Shown here in pieces: positions 46,494-54,921 of a DNA stretch of 64,000 nt (the stretch's first letter is position 1; the number at the start of each line of letters is the position of its first letter). A program made the position numbers and the translations under genes. Source of the DNA: Vibrio tetraodonis (lineage in GTDB: Bacteria > Pseudomonadota > Gammaproteobacteria > Enterobacterales > Vibrionaceae); the NCBI RefSeq assembly GCF_003350295.1, contig NZ_QLYY01000010.1, forward strand, positions 124,001 to 188,000, given 5' to 3'. The notes under the pieces are model-generated. The model was given only the letters and a program-made list of their open reading frames with translations, searched no databases and was not told where the DNA came from.

Positions 46494-46597
46494 ATCAGAC
46501 AGAAAGGTATATAGAACGTTTGATGAGTCAGCTCGGTTTTCTAGGTTAGGAAACCGCTGTCATCTAATTCATAAAAACTAGATTTTCATATATATAC

Positions 46598-46636
46598 TGA
46601 AAAACAAACTCGCTCTAAGCTAGGTTAGAGCGAGTT
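46598..46636 (-). terminator. Rho-independent terminator of the glutamate decarboxylase gene
   Basis: On the minus strand, AACTCGCTCTAA pairs with TTAGAGCGAGTT over 12 bp, followed by TTTGTTTTT. It begins 6 bases after the gad stop. The hairpin could also stop tctA transcripts from the other side. Confidence 0.82.
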
Positions 46637-46642
46637 ATCAGC

Positions 46643-48373
46643 TTATTTCGCTCCAAGAGCTACTCTTGATGCTTTTGCTTGATTTTTCTGAATATGCTTT
46701 AGCTTCAAGCAAGCGATTTCAACTAAATCGCTTGCGCCACAAGCCACTTCCTCCTCAAAAGAGATACTTGCTTTATAACTCTTATCTGGATTTTGAATAC
46801 CACGCACTTGCTCTTCAAGCTTTATCACTGCATCAGCATAGTTTTGAATCAATATACTGACCATATCTCTGCTGATACCCTCTTTCACTACCATACGCAT
46901 CACGGCAATGGCTGGCACATCGTGATTTGCAGGTTTAATAATATGATCGTTTTCATCTTTGATAGGGGGTGTTTTTTCAAGCGGCATAGTGAAAGCAGGT
47001 ACTACCCAATTGGACTGCTTAAGTTTATCTGATATGTCATGAACTGAGTACAAATAGTTTTCAGTATCGTCATTAGTTAAAGGTTTATCCTGACCATCAT
47101 ATTTTAGATTAAGCCTTACGACAGATGCTGGAAAATAGTCGGCGTTATTAACGACTGAAAATATTGGTTTGTCTTTAAAAATTATCGTTTCCGAAGCATC
47201 ATCTTGAGCATTTTTATCATGCTCCGTTACCGTTAAGCGCAAAGAGCCTAACCCATTAGACAAGTCATGGGCTAATGACATGAGATTTTGTACTACAGAG
47301 CCATACCCCCTTTTACCTAATCGTAAAAAGTTATAGTACTGAGCCAAAACCATTGCACTACCCCGCGAGAAATTAAGACTATAGGTAGACTCATCAAAGC
47401 CAAGAACATTCGTTGTAATAAACAATTTATCTGGAATTTCATGAAAGTTTTTCCATAATGCCCAGCCCACTCCAGGGTAAACTAAACCAAATTTATGGCC
47501 GGACACATTGATGGTTTTCACTTGCTCTAACTTGAAATCCCAGTTTAGTCTCTGTACTTGATTGTCATCTCTGAAGGGTTCAATAAAACCACCACTGGCA
47601 CCATCGACATGGAGTGGCACATCCCAGCCCTTTTGAGAATCATTCTTTATATCGACCAGCACATCATTAATTGCTTCGACGGGATCATTCTGCCCAGTGT
47701 ATGACGTCCCCATAACAGCAACAACACAAGTCGTATTCTCATCGACAGCTTCTCGTACTTGATTCGCTGAGATAACGAAGCTGTTTTCTTCACTAATTGG
47801 AATCCATTTGATATCAACATCAAAATACTGAGCGTACTTGACCCAGGTGATATGAACATCAGAGCCAATAACAATATTTGGTTTATCAAAACGTTTACCT
47901 TGGGCTTTACGTTTCTTTTTCCATTGCTCTTTATGAGAGAGTGCGCAAAGCATCAAAGCTTCAGAAGAACCAATTGCTACCGTTCCCCAACCGCTTTCTA
48001 TATTTTTGCCATCAGCCAGTTCTTGCGCCGTTTTCATATTGTGCGGCGCATTGAAAAGATCCAGCAGCATCCTTACACAGCGTTGCTCTATTTCTAGAGT
48101 ACGGTTATACACTTCCCCATCAATGTAGTTTTTACCTAAATTATCCCGAATCAGCCGATTTGCTTCTTCATCCATCACTGTGGTCACAAATGATGCCATG
48201 TTAAGCGTTGGATTACCGTCTAATTGAAGCTCATCACGTATGAAGCGATATACTGCTTGCGGATCATGTTCAATGTCCGGCATTTTATCGGTAGGTACCT
48301 CTTCACGAAAAAGACTTCGGCCATATGTTGGTGTACTTGCAGTCTGTAAATCAATATCTTTGATGTTTCCCAT
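46643..48373 (-). CDS. gad: Glutamate decarboxylase (PLP-dependent, group II)
   Basis: This enzyme is predicted to decarboxylate glutamate to GABA, consuming a proton. The 576-aa protein has LNMASFVTTVMDEEANRL near the N-terminus, WGTVAIGSSEALMLC, the HVDGASGGFIEPF Asp-Ala motif and the PLP lysine in NVSGHKFGLVYPG (about residue 292). It is roughly 110 residues longer than E. coli GadB, with extra sequence in the C-terminal half around IFKDKPIFSVVNNADYFPAS. No GABA antiporter (gadC) or chloride channel gene lies beside it in the window. Confidence 0.88.
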   Translation of the reverse strand: MGNIKDIDLQTASTPTYGRSLFREEVPTDKMPDIEHDPQAVYRFIRDELQLDGNPTLNMASFVTTVMDEEANRLIRDNLGKNYIDGEVYNRTLEIEQRCVRMLLDLFNAPHNMKTAQELADGKNIESGWGTVAIGSSEALMLCALSHKEQWKKKRKAQGKRFDKPNIVIGSDVHITWVKYAQYFDVDIKWIPISEENSFVISANQVREAVDENTTCVVAVMGTSYTGQNDPVEAINDVLVDIKNDSQKGWDVPLHVDGASGGFIEPFRDDNQVQRLNWDFKLEQVKTINVSGHKFGLVYPGVGWALWKNFHEIPDKLFITTNVLGFDESTYSLNFSRGSAMVLAQYYNFLRLGKRGYGSVVQNLMSLAHDLSNGLGSLRLTVTEHDKNAQDDASETIIFKDKPIFSVVNNADYFPASVVRLNLKYDGQDKPLTNDDTENYLYSVHDISDKLKQSNWVVPAFTMPLEKTPPIKDENDHIIKPANHDVPAIAVMRMVVKEGISRDMVSILIQNYADAVIKLEEQVRGIQNPDKSYKASISFEEEVACGASDLVEIACLKLKHIQKNQAKASRVALGAK

Positions 48374-48468
48374 TATTGCCCTCTGACTTTTTTAGGTTAA
48401 AACTCATTGAGCATAGGAAGCAAACTTTATGAACTCAAGCTCACATCTTACTTAAAATAGCTACCTAA

Positions 48469-48846
48469 TCACCATTTCTGCCAGCGCGCTTTCATCTCTG
48501 CAATCGTCTTTGCATCAACGCCGTGGATATTGTCGTAATTGCCCTGGCATTCAATCACTTCAAACTGCGCTCCATATTGCCTAGCCATTTTAAAGTAAGG
48601 GGTAATCTCCCATTTCATAACGAAAGTATTAGCAACCACAACACTCTGTTTGTTTTTAAGGCTCTTACGAACCATTCTTTTGCACCAAGAATGCGCTTTA
48701 GCGATATCATCAGGATTAAATTGATACTCGTTGTGTTCATTAATGAAATACATGTCAGCTTCATAATGGTTTATGCCAAGAGTCTTAGCTAAAGTGCTTT
48801 TACCTGAACCTGGTAATCCACGTACAATGATTAGTTTCAATACCAT
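48469..48846 (-). CDS. Small P-loop kinase (polynucleotide-kinase-like AAA_33)
   Basis: This is a 125-aa protein with a perfect Walker A (GLPGSGKSTLAKTL, residues 10-23). DMYF follows, as in phage polynucleotide-kinase-type P-loop proteins, and SVVVANTFV stands at the strand preceding the switch. The enzyme is short but complete for this subfamily. The substrate is unknown. It is divergent from metA, with 126 bp between. Confidence 0.75.
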   Translation of the reverse strand: MVLKLIIVRGLPGSGKSTLAKTLGINHYEADMYFINEHNEYQFNPDDIAKAHSWCKRMVRKSLKNKQSVVVANTFVMKWEITPYFKMARQYGAQFEVIECQGNYDNIHGVDAKTIAEMKARWQKW

Positions 48847-48935
48847 AAGTAACCAATTCGAATAACGAGGCTCTAATTTTACCCTAAAACGTCATAAAAA
48901 TCTTATCGACATCAAGAAAGGTTTACGTTAGATTT

Positions 48936-48951
48936 AGAAGTATAGACGTCT
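48936..48951. promoter_or_regulatory. Tandem met boxes (MetJ operator) of metA
   Basis: A perfect met box AGACGTCT at 48944-48951 directly follows a second 8-mer AGAAGTAT at 48936-48943 that matches at 6 of 8 positions. MetJ binds adjacent boxes co-operatively with S-adenosylmethionine. The site lies 21 bases upstream of the metA start. Confidence 0.85.
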
Positions 48952-48972
48952 AAAAAGCCAAGGAAGTAAGCC

Positions 48973-49914
48973 GTGCCAATTAAGATCCCCGATCAACTAC
49001 CTGCGAGTGATGTCCTCCGTCAGGAAAACATTTTTGTCATGCTAGAATCAAGGGCTTCAACTCAAGGAATACGGCCCCTTAAGGTACTCATTCTTAACCT
49101 TATGCCAAAAAAAATAGAGACTGAGACTCAATTTCTTCGTCTGCTTTCAAATAGCCCGCTGCAAATAGACATTGAGCTGCTTCGTATTGACGATAGACCC
49201 AGCAAAAATACGCCCACGGAACATCTCAATAATTTTTATCGACAGTTTGAAGCGGTAAAAAACCGCAACTTTGATGGATTGATCATCACAGGTGCTCCAC
49301 TTGGATTAGTACAGTTTGAGAATGTCATTTACTGGGAGCATCTGCAAGCCATTATGGCTTGGGCAAAAGAGCACGTCACCTCAACCCTATATGTTTGTTG
49401 GGCTGCTCAAGCAGGGTTAAAGCTTCTTTATGATCTCCCCAAACGTACGCTCAAAGAAAAACTTTCAGGTGTTTACCATCATCAAATTCATCATTGTTTT
49501 CACCCTTTACTGCGCGGATTTGATGATACATTTCTGGCACCACATTCTAGATATGCCGACTTTTCGCCGCAATATTTACAAGAGCATACTGACCTCGACA
49601 TTTTAGCGACATCCGATGTGGCGGGTGTATATCTAGCATCAACCAAGGACAAGCGTAATGTCTTTGTTACTGGGCACCCTGAATACGACGCATTAATGCT
49701 ACACCATGAATATATTCGTGATTTAGGCGAAGGAATGGAGCCTTCAATTCCTGTGCATTACTACCCCAACGATAATCCAGACAACCCACCCGTTGCCAGT
49801 TGGAGAAGCCATGGACATTTGCTATTTTCTAACTGGCTCAATTATTGTGTATATCAACAAACACCTTATGATTTGGACCAGTTTAGCGAAGAAAACTTTA
49901 CTAAAGACGATTAA
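48973..49914 (+). CDS. metA: Homoserine O-succinyltransferase MetA
   Basis: MetA catalyses the first committed step of methionine synthesis. The 313-aa protein aligns along its length with E. coli Met[31 protein letters not shown], the catalytic Cys in LYVCWAAQ (about 142) and the His/Glu pair in TGHPEYDA (about 235/237). The start is GTG 48973, supported by an AAGGAAG site. Acyl specificity (succinyl or acetyl) cannot be fixed from motifs alone. A MetJ operator overlaps the promoter area. Confidence 0.95.
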   Translation: MPIKIPDQLPASDVLRQENIFVMLESRASTQGIRPLKVLILNLMPKKIETETQFLRLLSNSPLQIDIELLRIDDRPSKNTPTEHLNNFYRQFEAVKNRNFDGLIITGAPLGLVQFENVIYWEHLQAIMAWAKEHVTSTLYVCWAAQAGLKLLYDLPKRTLKEKLSGVYHHQIHHCFHPLLRGFDDTFLAPHSRYADFSPQYLQEHTDLDILATSDVAGVYLASTKDKRNVFVTGHPEYDALMLHHEYIRDLGEGMEPSIPVHYYPNDNPDNPPVASWRSHGHLLFSNWLNYCVYQQTPYDLDQFSEENFTKDD

Positions 49915-49963
49915 TGCTGCTTAGACATGTGTTAAAATTACTACCGAAGATTAATAACATTTG

Positions 49964-49989
49964 AAACGGCTGGATTATTCCAGCCGTTT
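49964..49989. terminator. Hairpin downstream of metA
   Basis: AAACGGCTGGA and TCCAGCCGTTT form an 11-bp perfect stem with a 4-base loop, about 50 bases beyond the metA stop. The T-run lies only within the stem end, so termination is likely but not certain. Confidence 0.6.
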
Positions 49990-50126
49990 GATATCAATAA
50001 AGGTATTAATTTCAGGTGCAAATATGTTCCTCTCTGTATGCTTACCTCAGACATCTTTGGTTTTCATATGGCATCTGTCGAAGTGGGAGGCGCTGAAAAA
50101 GTAAAAGATACAAATATACCGAGCAC

Positions 50127-51023
50127 TCAAGTTTTTGGCATTATTTCTATCATATGCTTAATCTCAGCAATGATCTTGGACGGGTTCTTCCACAGAATAA
50201 AGTGCCCTTCACCTTCAACCTTAACCAATTTTTTTAACTGACCTGATAAATGACGCATGGCAAATATTGAGTTATCGGGATCGGCGATGGTATCTTGCTC
50301 ACCATGGATCAAAGTAACCGGTACTTTGTTTAGAATTTGCCAGTTTTTAGTACTCAATAGTGATAATTCATCGGCAAGGGTCATCATCTCACCATTTGAC
50401 GTAGACCAGTTTTGATTCAAAAACAGACCGATTAACCAAGTATCAGCGAGTATGTTATACCATTTGGGCGTTTCTAGTTCTGGGTCAAAAGCTGGGGCAA
50501 CAAACACCAAACCATTCACCAAATCGGGCATTTGCAAAGCTAAAGAAAGCGCTATTGGTCCACCAAGGGAATGCCCTACCACAATATTCTTTTTGTCACT
50601 CGCAAGCAGTGGTTGAAGATGTTGTGACTGCTGACTAATTTTCGTTTCGAGACGATTAGGAGATTGACCATAGCCTATTCGGTCTACAGATATCAATTGC
50701 GCATGATCTAAAAGCCAAGGATCAGATAAGTAGTCTTGATACCCTTCTTTACTACCAGGAGAGCCATGAATAAAAATCAAACGATAGTCACTTGATGGAT
50801 TGCCCAGTTCAACATAAGCAATGCCCTCATCGGTATAGTGCGTTTCTGTATCTAGCTCAGAAGCCAGAGAAGATTTAATCGACAGTCCAGCCAGAAAGCT
50901 AACAATAGTCGCACAAACCACTTGTTTTCTCACACTTTGTTTCCTTATGTTGCTTACATTCTTGTCATTCAACTCGCACAAAGGCGCCGATAATGATGAG
51001 ACCGGAGAATAAGCGTAATACAT
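50127..51023 (-). CDS. Alpha/beta hydrolase
   Basis: This 298-aa protein has an alpha/beta-hydrolase fold: the oxyanion motif FIHGSPGS, the nucleophile elbow VVGHSLGG, a GEQDTIADP acid region and GEGHFILW for the catalytic His, so the triad is complete. A hydrophobic segment around residues 33-50 (VVCATIVSFLAGLSIKSSLAS) looks like a signal peptide. The real start may therefore be downstream of ATG 51023, for example a TTG in ELNDK. The substrate is unknown. It is divergent from the TPR lipoprotein, 31 bp apart. Confidence 0.85.
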   Translation of the reverse strand: MYYAYSPVSSLSAPLCELNDKNVSNIRKQSVRKQVVCATIVSFLAGLSIKSSLASELDTETHYTDEGIAYVELGNPSSDYRLIFIHGSPGSKEGYQDYLSDPWLLDHAQLISVDRIGYGQSPNRLETKISQQSQHLQPLLASDKKNIVVGHSLGGPIALSLALQMPDLVNGLVFVAPAFDPELETPKWYNILADTWLIGLFLNQNWSTSNGEMMTLADELSLLSTKNWQILNKVPVTLIHGEQDTIADPDNSIFAMRHLSGQLKKLVKVEGEGHFILWKNPSKIIAEIKHMIEIMPKT

Positions 51024-51054
51024 TCAAATTAATGTAGAAAATACTGAAATCACA

Positions 51055-51732
51055 ATGCGCATTTTTATTATCTTGGCTTGCTTGCTTTCCACTTCCTGCG
51101 CCACTTCGTCAAGCAGCAATAGCCTAGACTCGCTCCAAAGACTTAAAGCCGATGCCAGAATTACACTTGGGATGAATTATATGCAGCTAAGTCATATGGT
51201 GAAGGCCAAGCAAAATTTTCAGATGGCGCTTGAGCATGCCCCCAAGTATTACCGCTCACACATTGCGATGGCACGTTATTTTGAAACTGTCTCGGATTAT
51301 GAAAAAGCGCATAAGTGGTATAAAAGCGCGCTACGCAGTGAGCCAAACAATGGCCAAGTACTTAATGATTACGGTAGTTTTCTCTGTAAACGCTCGCAAT
51401 TTATATTGGCCCAAACCCAATTTACAAAGGCGATGGCACTAGACGACTATTATCGCGTTGCCGATGTTTATGAAAACTCAGCTCTATGTTGGTTAAAAGA
51501 AGGGAAACCAGAACAAGCCATCACTCACTTTCGTGACACCCTTGCCCGCGATCCTAATCGGCCACAAACTCTGTTAAATCTGGCGAAACTGGAAATAGAG
51601 CATGGGGAACTTAAGCAGGCGTTAAGACATCTGAATCACTTCACGACTACATTTGGTCAACATCCGCTTTCGATAGCGCTTTTCAATGCCCTAGAAGAAA
51701 AAAAGTCCCAGATAAATCAACAGACAAATTAG
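51055..51732 (+). CDS. TPR-repeat lipoprotein (PilF/PilW-like)
   Basis: This 225-aa protein has an N-terminal signal sequence with a possible lipidation Cys (CLLSTSCATS). It then has about five tetratricopeptide repeats (YMQLSHMVKAKQNFQMALEHAP, ARYFETVSDYEKAHKWYKSAL, and so on). The layout resembles PilF/PilW, the outer-membrane pilotin of type IV pilus secretins, but the canonical pilF locus (beside rlmN/rodZ) is not here. It may be a paralogue. Confidence 0.75.
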   Translation: MRIFIILACLLSTSCATSSSSNSLDSLQRLKADARITLGMNYMQLSHMVKAKQNFQMALEHAPKYYRSHIAMARYFETVSDYEKAHKWYKSALRSEPNNGQVLNDYGSFLCKRSQFILAQTQFTKAMALDDYYRVADVYENSALCWLKEGKPEQAITHFRDTLARDPNRPQTLLNLAKLEIEHGELKQALRHLNHFTTTFGQHPLSIALFNALEEKKSQINQQTN

Positions 51733-51929
51733 CGTTGGTGCTTATTTCGTTGCTGTAGGGGTGTATTGCGACGTTTTTTCACCCGCGAAGCGCGCTGAAT
51801 TTTCAGGTATTCATTGCGTACAACAAAAACAAAGCCCACCAAACCAATCAAAAAAAGCAATGCAAACAACACAAGTAAAGTATCGCATAGCCATTTGGGC
51901 TCACAGGGCATATAGATTTCGAATTCCAT
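51729..51929 (-). CDS. Small single-pass membrane protein
   Basis: This is a 66-aa protein with one strong TM segment at about 15-38 (WLCDTLLVLFALLFLIGLVG) and a very basic C-terminal tail (RASRVKKRRNTPLQQRNKH). A TAGG ribosome-binding element lies just upstream of ATG 51929. It converges on the TPR gene, overlapping by 4 bases. It matches no family I recognise; reality as a gene is plausible from its composition but unproven. Confidence 0.5.
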   Translation of the reverse strand: MEFEIYMPCEPKWLCDTLLVLFALLFLIGLVGFVFVVRNEYLKIQRASRVKKRRNTPLQQRNKHQR

Positions 51930-52021
51930 CAGCCTAGCATCCTCTCTGTTATATGCCGTAAAGCCGCTATTTACTGATCAGGATAGCCGTATTAATTAAT
52001 TTAAGCCGCCAATACGCCTTC

Positions 52022-52549
52022 CTATTTCGAATCGGTTAGATTTTTCACTATCATAAACAAACGTGCATCTAGCTCCAGTTGGTGGTAATCAGGCTCCATA
52101 TGACAACAGAGCTGATAGAACGCCTTGTTATGCTCTTTTTCTTTAAGGTGAACCAGCTCATGGACAACCAACATTCTTAATAATGGCTCTGGTGCTTGTT
52201 TAAACACACTGGCAATTTTGATTTCATTGTTGGATTTGATTTTTCCACCATGCACTTTAGCCACATAAGTGTGAAGCCCTAATGCATTATTGATCAGGTG
52301 TATTTTGTTATCGTAAGTCACTTTTCTAAGCGGCGCGGTCTTTTTCATATAGCGATTTTTAATCGCCATGGTGTAATCAAATAGCGCTTTCTCACTTTTA
52401 ATCGTGTGATGGTCAGGATAACGCTGATTAAACCAAGCTTCCAAGTGCCCATCTTGGTACATTTTAGTCACTGGGGTAATAATATGTTCTGGGTAGCCTT
52501 GGATATAGCGAAGCGCGGGTTCCATACTTATCCTCACTTTGCGCATCAT
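52022..52549 (-). CDS. ygjP: YgjP-type metal-dependent protein (HELVH)
   Basis: This protein of about 170 aa belongs to the YgjP/WLM zincin-like family. The motif VVHELVHLKEKEHNKAF, with H-E-x-x-H at about 129-133 and a third ligand in the following EHN, is intact. E. coli YgjP has been reported as a UTP pyrophosphatase. An alternative start is the Met at 52525 (MEPALRY). It is divergent from the glutaredoxin-like gene. Confidence 0.82.
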   Translation of the reverse strand: MMRKVRISMEPALRYIQGYPEHIITPVTKMYQDGHLEAWFNQRYPDHHTIKSEKALFDYTMAIKNRYMKKTAPLRKVTYDNKIHLINNALGLHTYVAKVHGGKIKSNNEIKIASVFKQAPEPLLRMLVVHELVHLKEKEHNKAFYQLCCHMEPDYHQLELDARLFMIVKNLTDSK

Positions 52550-52637
52550 TGAGTGAGCGCTATTCTAATCGATTCAAGCTTGCCATTCATCTGTTATTGA
52601 TTACACTCTTGGGTTACTCAATCAGTAGGAACACCTC

Positions 52638-52865
52638 ATGAAACGACTTGTCCTGTATGTCAAAGACAAATGCCCGCATTGCAAAGAAGCGCAGCGCTAT
52701 CTTGACGCCAAGGGCTATAAATACCGTTTAACCAATGCCAAAATGCAGCGCGGCCGCAAAGAGCTCGACGCCATTGGCGCGCGCTCTCTGCCGGTATTAA
52801 AGATTGGTGACCGCTATATGATTGGCTGGAACCCCAGCAATTTTGAGAAGATGTATAAAAGTTAA
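52638..52865 (+). CDS. Glutaredoxin-like protein
   Basis: This is a 75-aa thioredoxin-fold mini-protein with the redox motif CPHC at residues 13-16, and a conserved SLPVLKIGD (cis-Pro) followed by GWNPSNF. It probably reduces disulfides or glutathione adducts in the cytosol. GC content rises here and stays higher through about 54300 relative to the T6SS region. A terminator follows. Confidence 0.82.
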   Translation: MKRLVLYVKDKCPHCKEAQRYLDAKGYKYRLTNAKMQRGRKELDAIGARSLPVLKIGDRYMIGWNPSNFEKMYKS

Positions 52866-52890
52866 AGCGCGAGCGTTAACCGAGTGAATA

Positions 52891-52924
52891 AAAAAGCCCC
52901 TTAGCACTTAAGCTAAGGGGATTT
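52891..52924. terminator. Terminator between the glutaredoxin-like and immunity genes
   Basis: CCCCTTAGC (52897-52905) pairs with GCTAAGGGG (52912-52920). On the minus strand the stem is followed by CTTTTTTATTC, a good terminator for the immunity gene; on the plus strand the T-run is weaker. Confidence 0.8.
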
Positions 52925-52938
52925 GGGTTTATGGCCTG

Positions 52939-53895
52939 TTAGGCGTCTTGGGCTTGGTGAGGGAATAACTGCTTATACTCTGGGTCTAGAGCATAAAAGC
53001 CTGGAAACTCCCCTTTTACCAGCCACAGCGGCATATATTCACTGTCAATGGTTGGCTCAAGGCCACGCGCTTCGAAAGCGTGCGCGGCCAGCGCCGTGAT
53101 CCAAATAGCAAACCAGCCTTTTGTATCACCTTTAATGCTGGGTGAATCTGCTTTGCCGACATCGGTGTAATACTGAATATGACTCTCCAACGCTTGCTTA
53201 AGCTTCGCTGGATAGCGCGTTTCCCTATCTGGGTGGTGAATCGATACCAAAAGTTCCGCCAAGGGCAAGAGCAAATAATTGGTGTAATCTTGCACTAGCT
53301 CTCCGCCAACATACTCGGGGCTGGAGTAGCGCACCAAATCATTGATCCGCTCACCAATTGGCACTGGGTCATCGTCAATAAAAAATGCTCGCACTAAGCG
53401 AAACAGCACGCGGCGAAAGTCTTTGACCTCATCCGTTTCTTGGATAAAGGCATGGATGTTTTCTTCCGGAATACGCAGCAGCTTTTGGCCGAACCCGCAT
53501 GGGTCGCCAAGCAGCACATTCATCATCAAGGCATCTAACCATTCATCGATAGTCAGCACCACATTCATTTGGTATGGGCCATACGGAATTTGGTAGTGAC
53601 GAAACTGCTGACAGTGCTTTTCCCCTTGGTAGTAATAGAGCAGCACTCGGCTACTCAGCACTTGGCAGTATTCATACAAATACTGCGCGGTGACCGCATT
53701 GGTTTCATGTTGGTGAAACAGATTTTCGATAAATATCTCAAAGAAAAAATCTTCGGCTAAATATTTAGTATTATCAGCTTCAAACCCTTTAATGACCCGT
53801 TCATAAGCGCTATACGCAAATTCCTTATCCTCATCAATAAATTCTTGGTTTTTCCGTGATGGTTTTTCCCAATAATGATGTTCGATTTTTAACAT
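52939..53895 (-). CDS. Predicted immunity protein (Imm49-like)
   Basis: This is a 318-aa soluble, helix-rich acidic protein with no signal peptide. Patterns such as LTIDEWLDALMMNVLLGD and DTKGWFAIWITALAAHAFEARG resemble the Imm49 family of polymorphic-toxin immunity proteins; this assignment is from recalled patterns. It begins 11 bases after the stop of a nuclease-like toxin gene, with its own AAGGA site. This is the normal toxin-then-immunity order. It would neutralise the toxin in the cytoplasm, where its DNA target would be. The frame is intact although the toxin gene is broken. Confidence 0.65.
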   Translation of the reverse strand: MLKIEHHYWEKPSRKNQEFIDEDKEFAYSAYERVIKGFEADNTKYLAEDFFFEIFIENLFHQHETNAVTAQYLYEYCQVLSSRVLLYYYQGEKHCQQFRHYQIPYGPYQMNVVLTIDEWLDALMMNVLLGDPCGFGQKLLRIPEENIHAFIQETDEVKDFRRVLFRLVRAFFIDDDPVPIGERINDLVRYSSPEYVGGELVQDYTNYLLLPLAELLVSIHHPDRETRYPAKLKQALESHIQYYTDVGKADSPSIKGDTKGWFAIWITALAAHAFEARGLEPTIDSEYMPLWLVKGEFPGFYALDPEYKQLFPHQAQDA

Positions 53896-53906
53896 TTACA
53901 GAGTCC

Positions 53907-54582
53907 TTAATGCCTTTGACTGCTGGGTTTTACATCGTACCCCGTTACTTGCACACCAGTTGGCTCACCGCCATCATTAATATGTTGTCTCACCACTTTG
54001 TATTGCAATGTATCACGCTGATCATCAAGCATGTCCAGCGTATACTGGTAGTCTTGTTTTTGCTGGCGAGTAATCTTGTTTCTGTTCTTATCAAACCAAT
54101 CTTTCATCTCATCAATCACCTTAGTGGTGTAGGCTGGTGAGCCTTGCTGCACCACTTCGCTGCCCAATTTGGCCGCCCCCAATGAAGAAGAACCGCCTTT
54201 GGCTTCAAGGATATGGATGTTGCCCTGCCCATCTTGCCATATTTGGTCAAATCTTTTGACATTCCTTTCCCTTTTTTCCATCGGCCAAGCTGTAACCACT
54301 CGGACATGAAAAGGTCAGAGGTTTATTTTCGCTGCCATAGCATTGAGCGTTGCTGTGATTTAAGCTGGTATTGGCAGGGCACGTATAATGAGGCTCAAAC
54401 TTAAATGTGCTTTGGTATACCCCATCAACTAAGGTGGCATTAGGTAGAGCACATTGAGTATTAGGCCAGGTGACTGGAGGTGAACCTGCTGGCGCTGCGC
54501 CGACGTTGAATGACATAGCCAACAACGCCACTGCCCCTCCAATAGGCAGTATTGAAGAGACTTTTGTTAAAATTGATTTCAT
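53907..54582 (-). pseudogene. Secreted REase-like toxin gene, frameshifted
   Basis: Two overlapping frames together make one toxin of about 225 aa. The first (54582 to 54247) has a signal peptide (cleaved after NVGAA) and a Cys-rich domain ending CPSGYSLADGKK. The second (to 53907) has FDQIWQDGQGN...ILEAKGG and VVQQGSPAY, a D...E-x-K pattern typical of PD-(D/E)xK nuclease toxins. The break lies at six A residues (minus strand; 54272-54277). With five, the reading continues as ADGKRERNVKRFDQIW. The frame needed is +1, so ordinary -1 slippage would not restore it. It may be a real inactivation, a phase-variable tract or a sequencing error. Confidence 0.7.
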
Positions 54583-54921
54583 AAAATTACATCTGAAAGG
54601 TTAAATCACTATGTAGTGGCAGAAATACTAAGGAAATTCTCGATGCAACCGATTTTCTTCTTATTGGATATAAATCAAGGTTAAAGCAAGAATCAAAATA
54701 GTATTGGAACAACCAAAATATAGTCAGTGTCTATTAATAAAAATTATTAGGAATGCGCAATGGTATTTAACAAATCAATTAACACAACACCGAGCTATGA
54801 GAAAGGTAATAAATATTTGTAATAATTATGGTTTTATTGTTCCAGATCACAAAATTAGCGAGAGAAGTTTCTTTCTTTAATAAAGATTATCTAGTCGTCG
54901 CACTAAGATACTGATTTACAG
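54583..54921. other. AT-rich intergenic region upstream of the toxin gene
   Basis: This is 339 bases with low GC and no reading frame, hairpin or repeat I can support. It separates the toxin/immunity pair from the histidine kinase and presumably holds the toxin promoter. Its composition contrasts with the GC-richer toxin cassette. Confidence 0.55.

Noticed and set aside
46704-46736. Inverted repeat AAGCGATTT/AAATCGCTT
   Set aside because: It lies inside the glutamate decarboxylase coding region and encodes conserved protein sequence; no regulatory role is supported.
50038-50241. A 67-codon open frame on the plus strand after metA
   Set aside because: It lies largely antisense to the alpha/beta hydrolase gene and its sequence has no protein-like pattern.
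51055-51732. Assignment of the TPR lipoprotein as the type IV pilus pilotin PilF
   Set aside because: The genome context of true pilF is absent and the lipobox is imperfect, so only a PilF-like description is given.
54272-54278. A AAA AAG slippery heptamer in the broken toxin gene, in the correct phase for programmed -1 frameshifting as in dnaX
   Set aside because: The toxin domain is in the +1 frame relative to the signal-peptide frame. A -1 slip would lead into a third, shadow frame (54116-54307), so it would not make the fusion.
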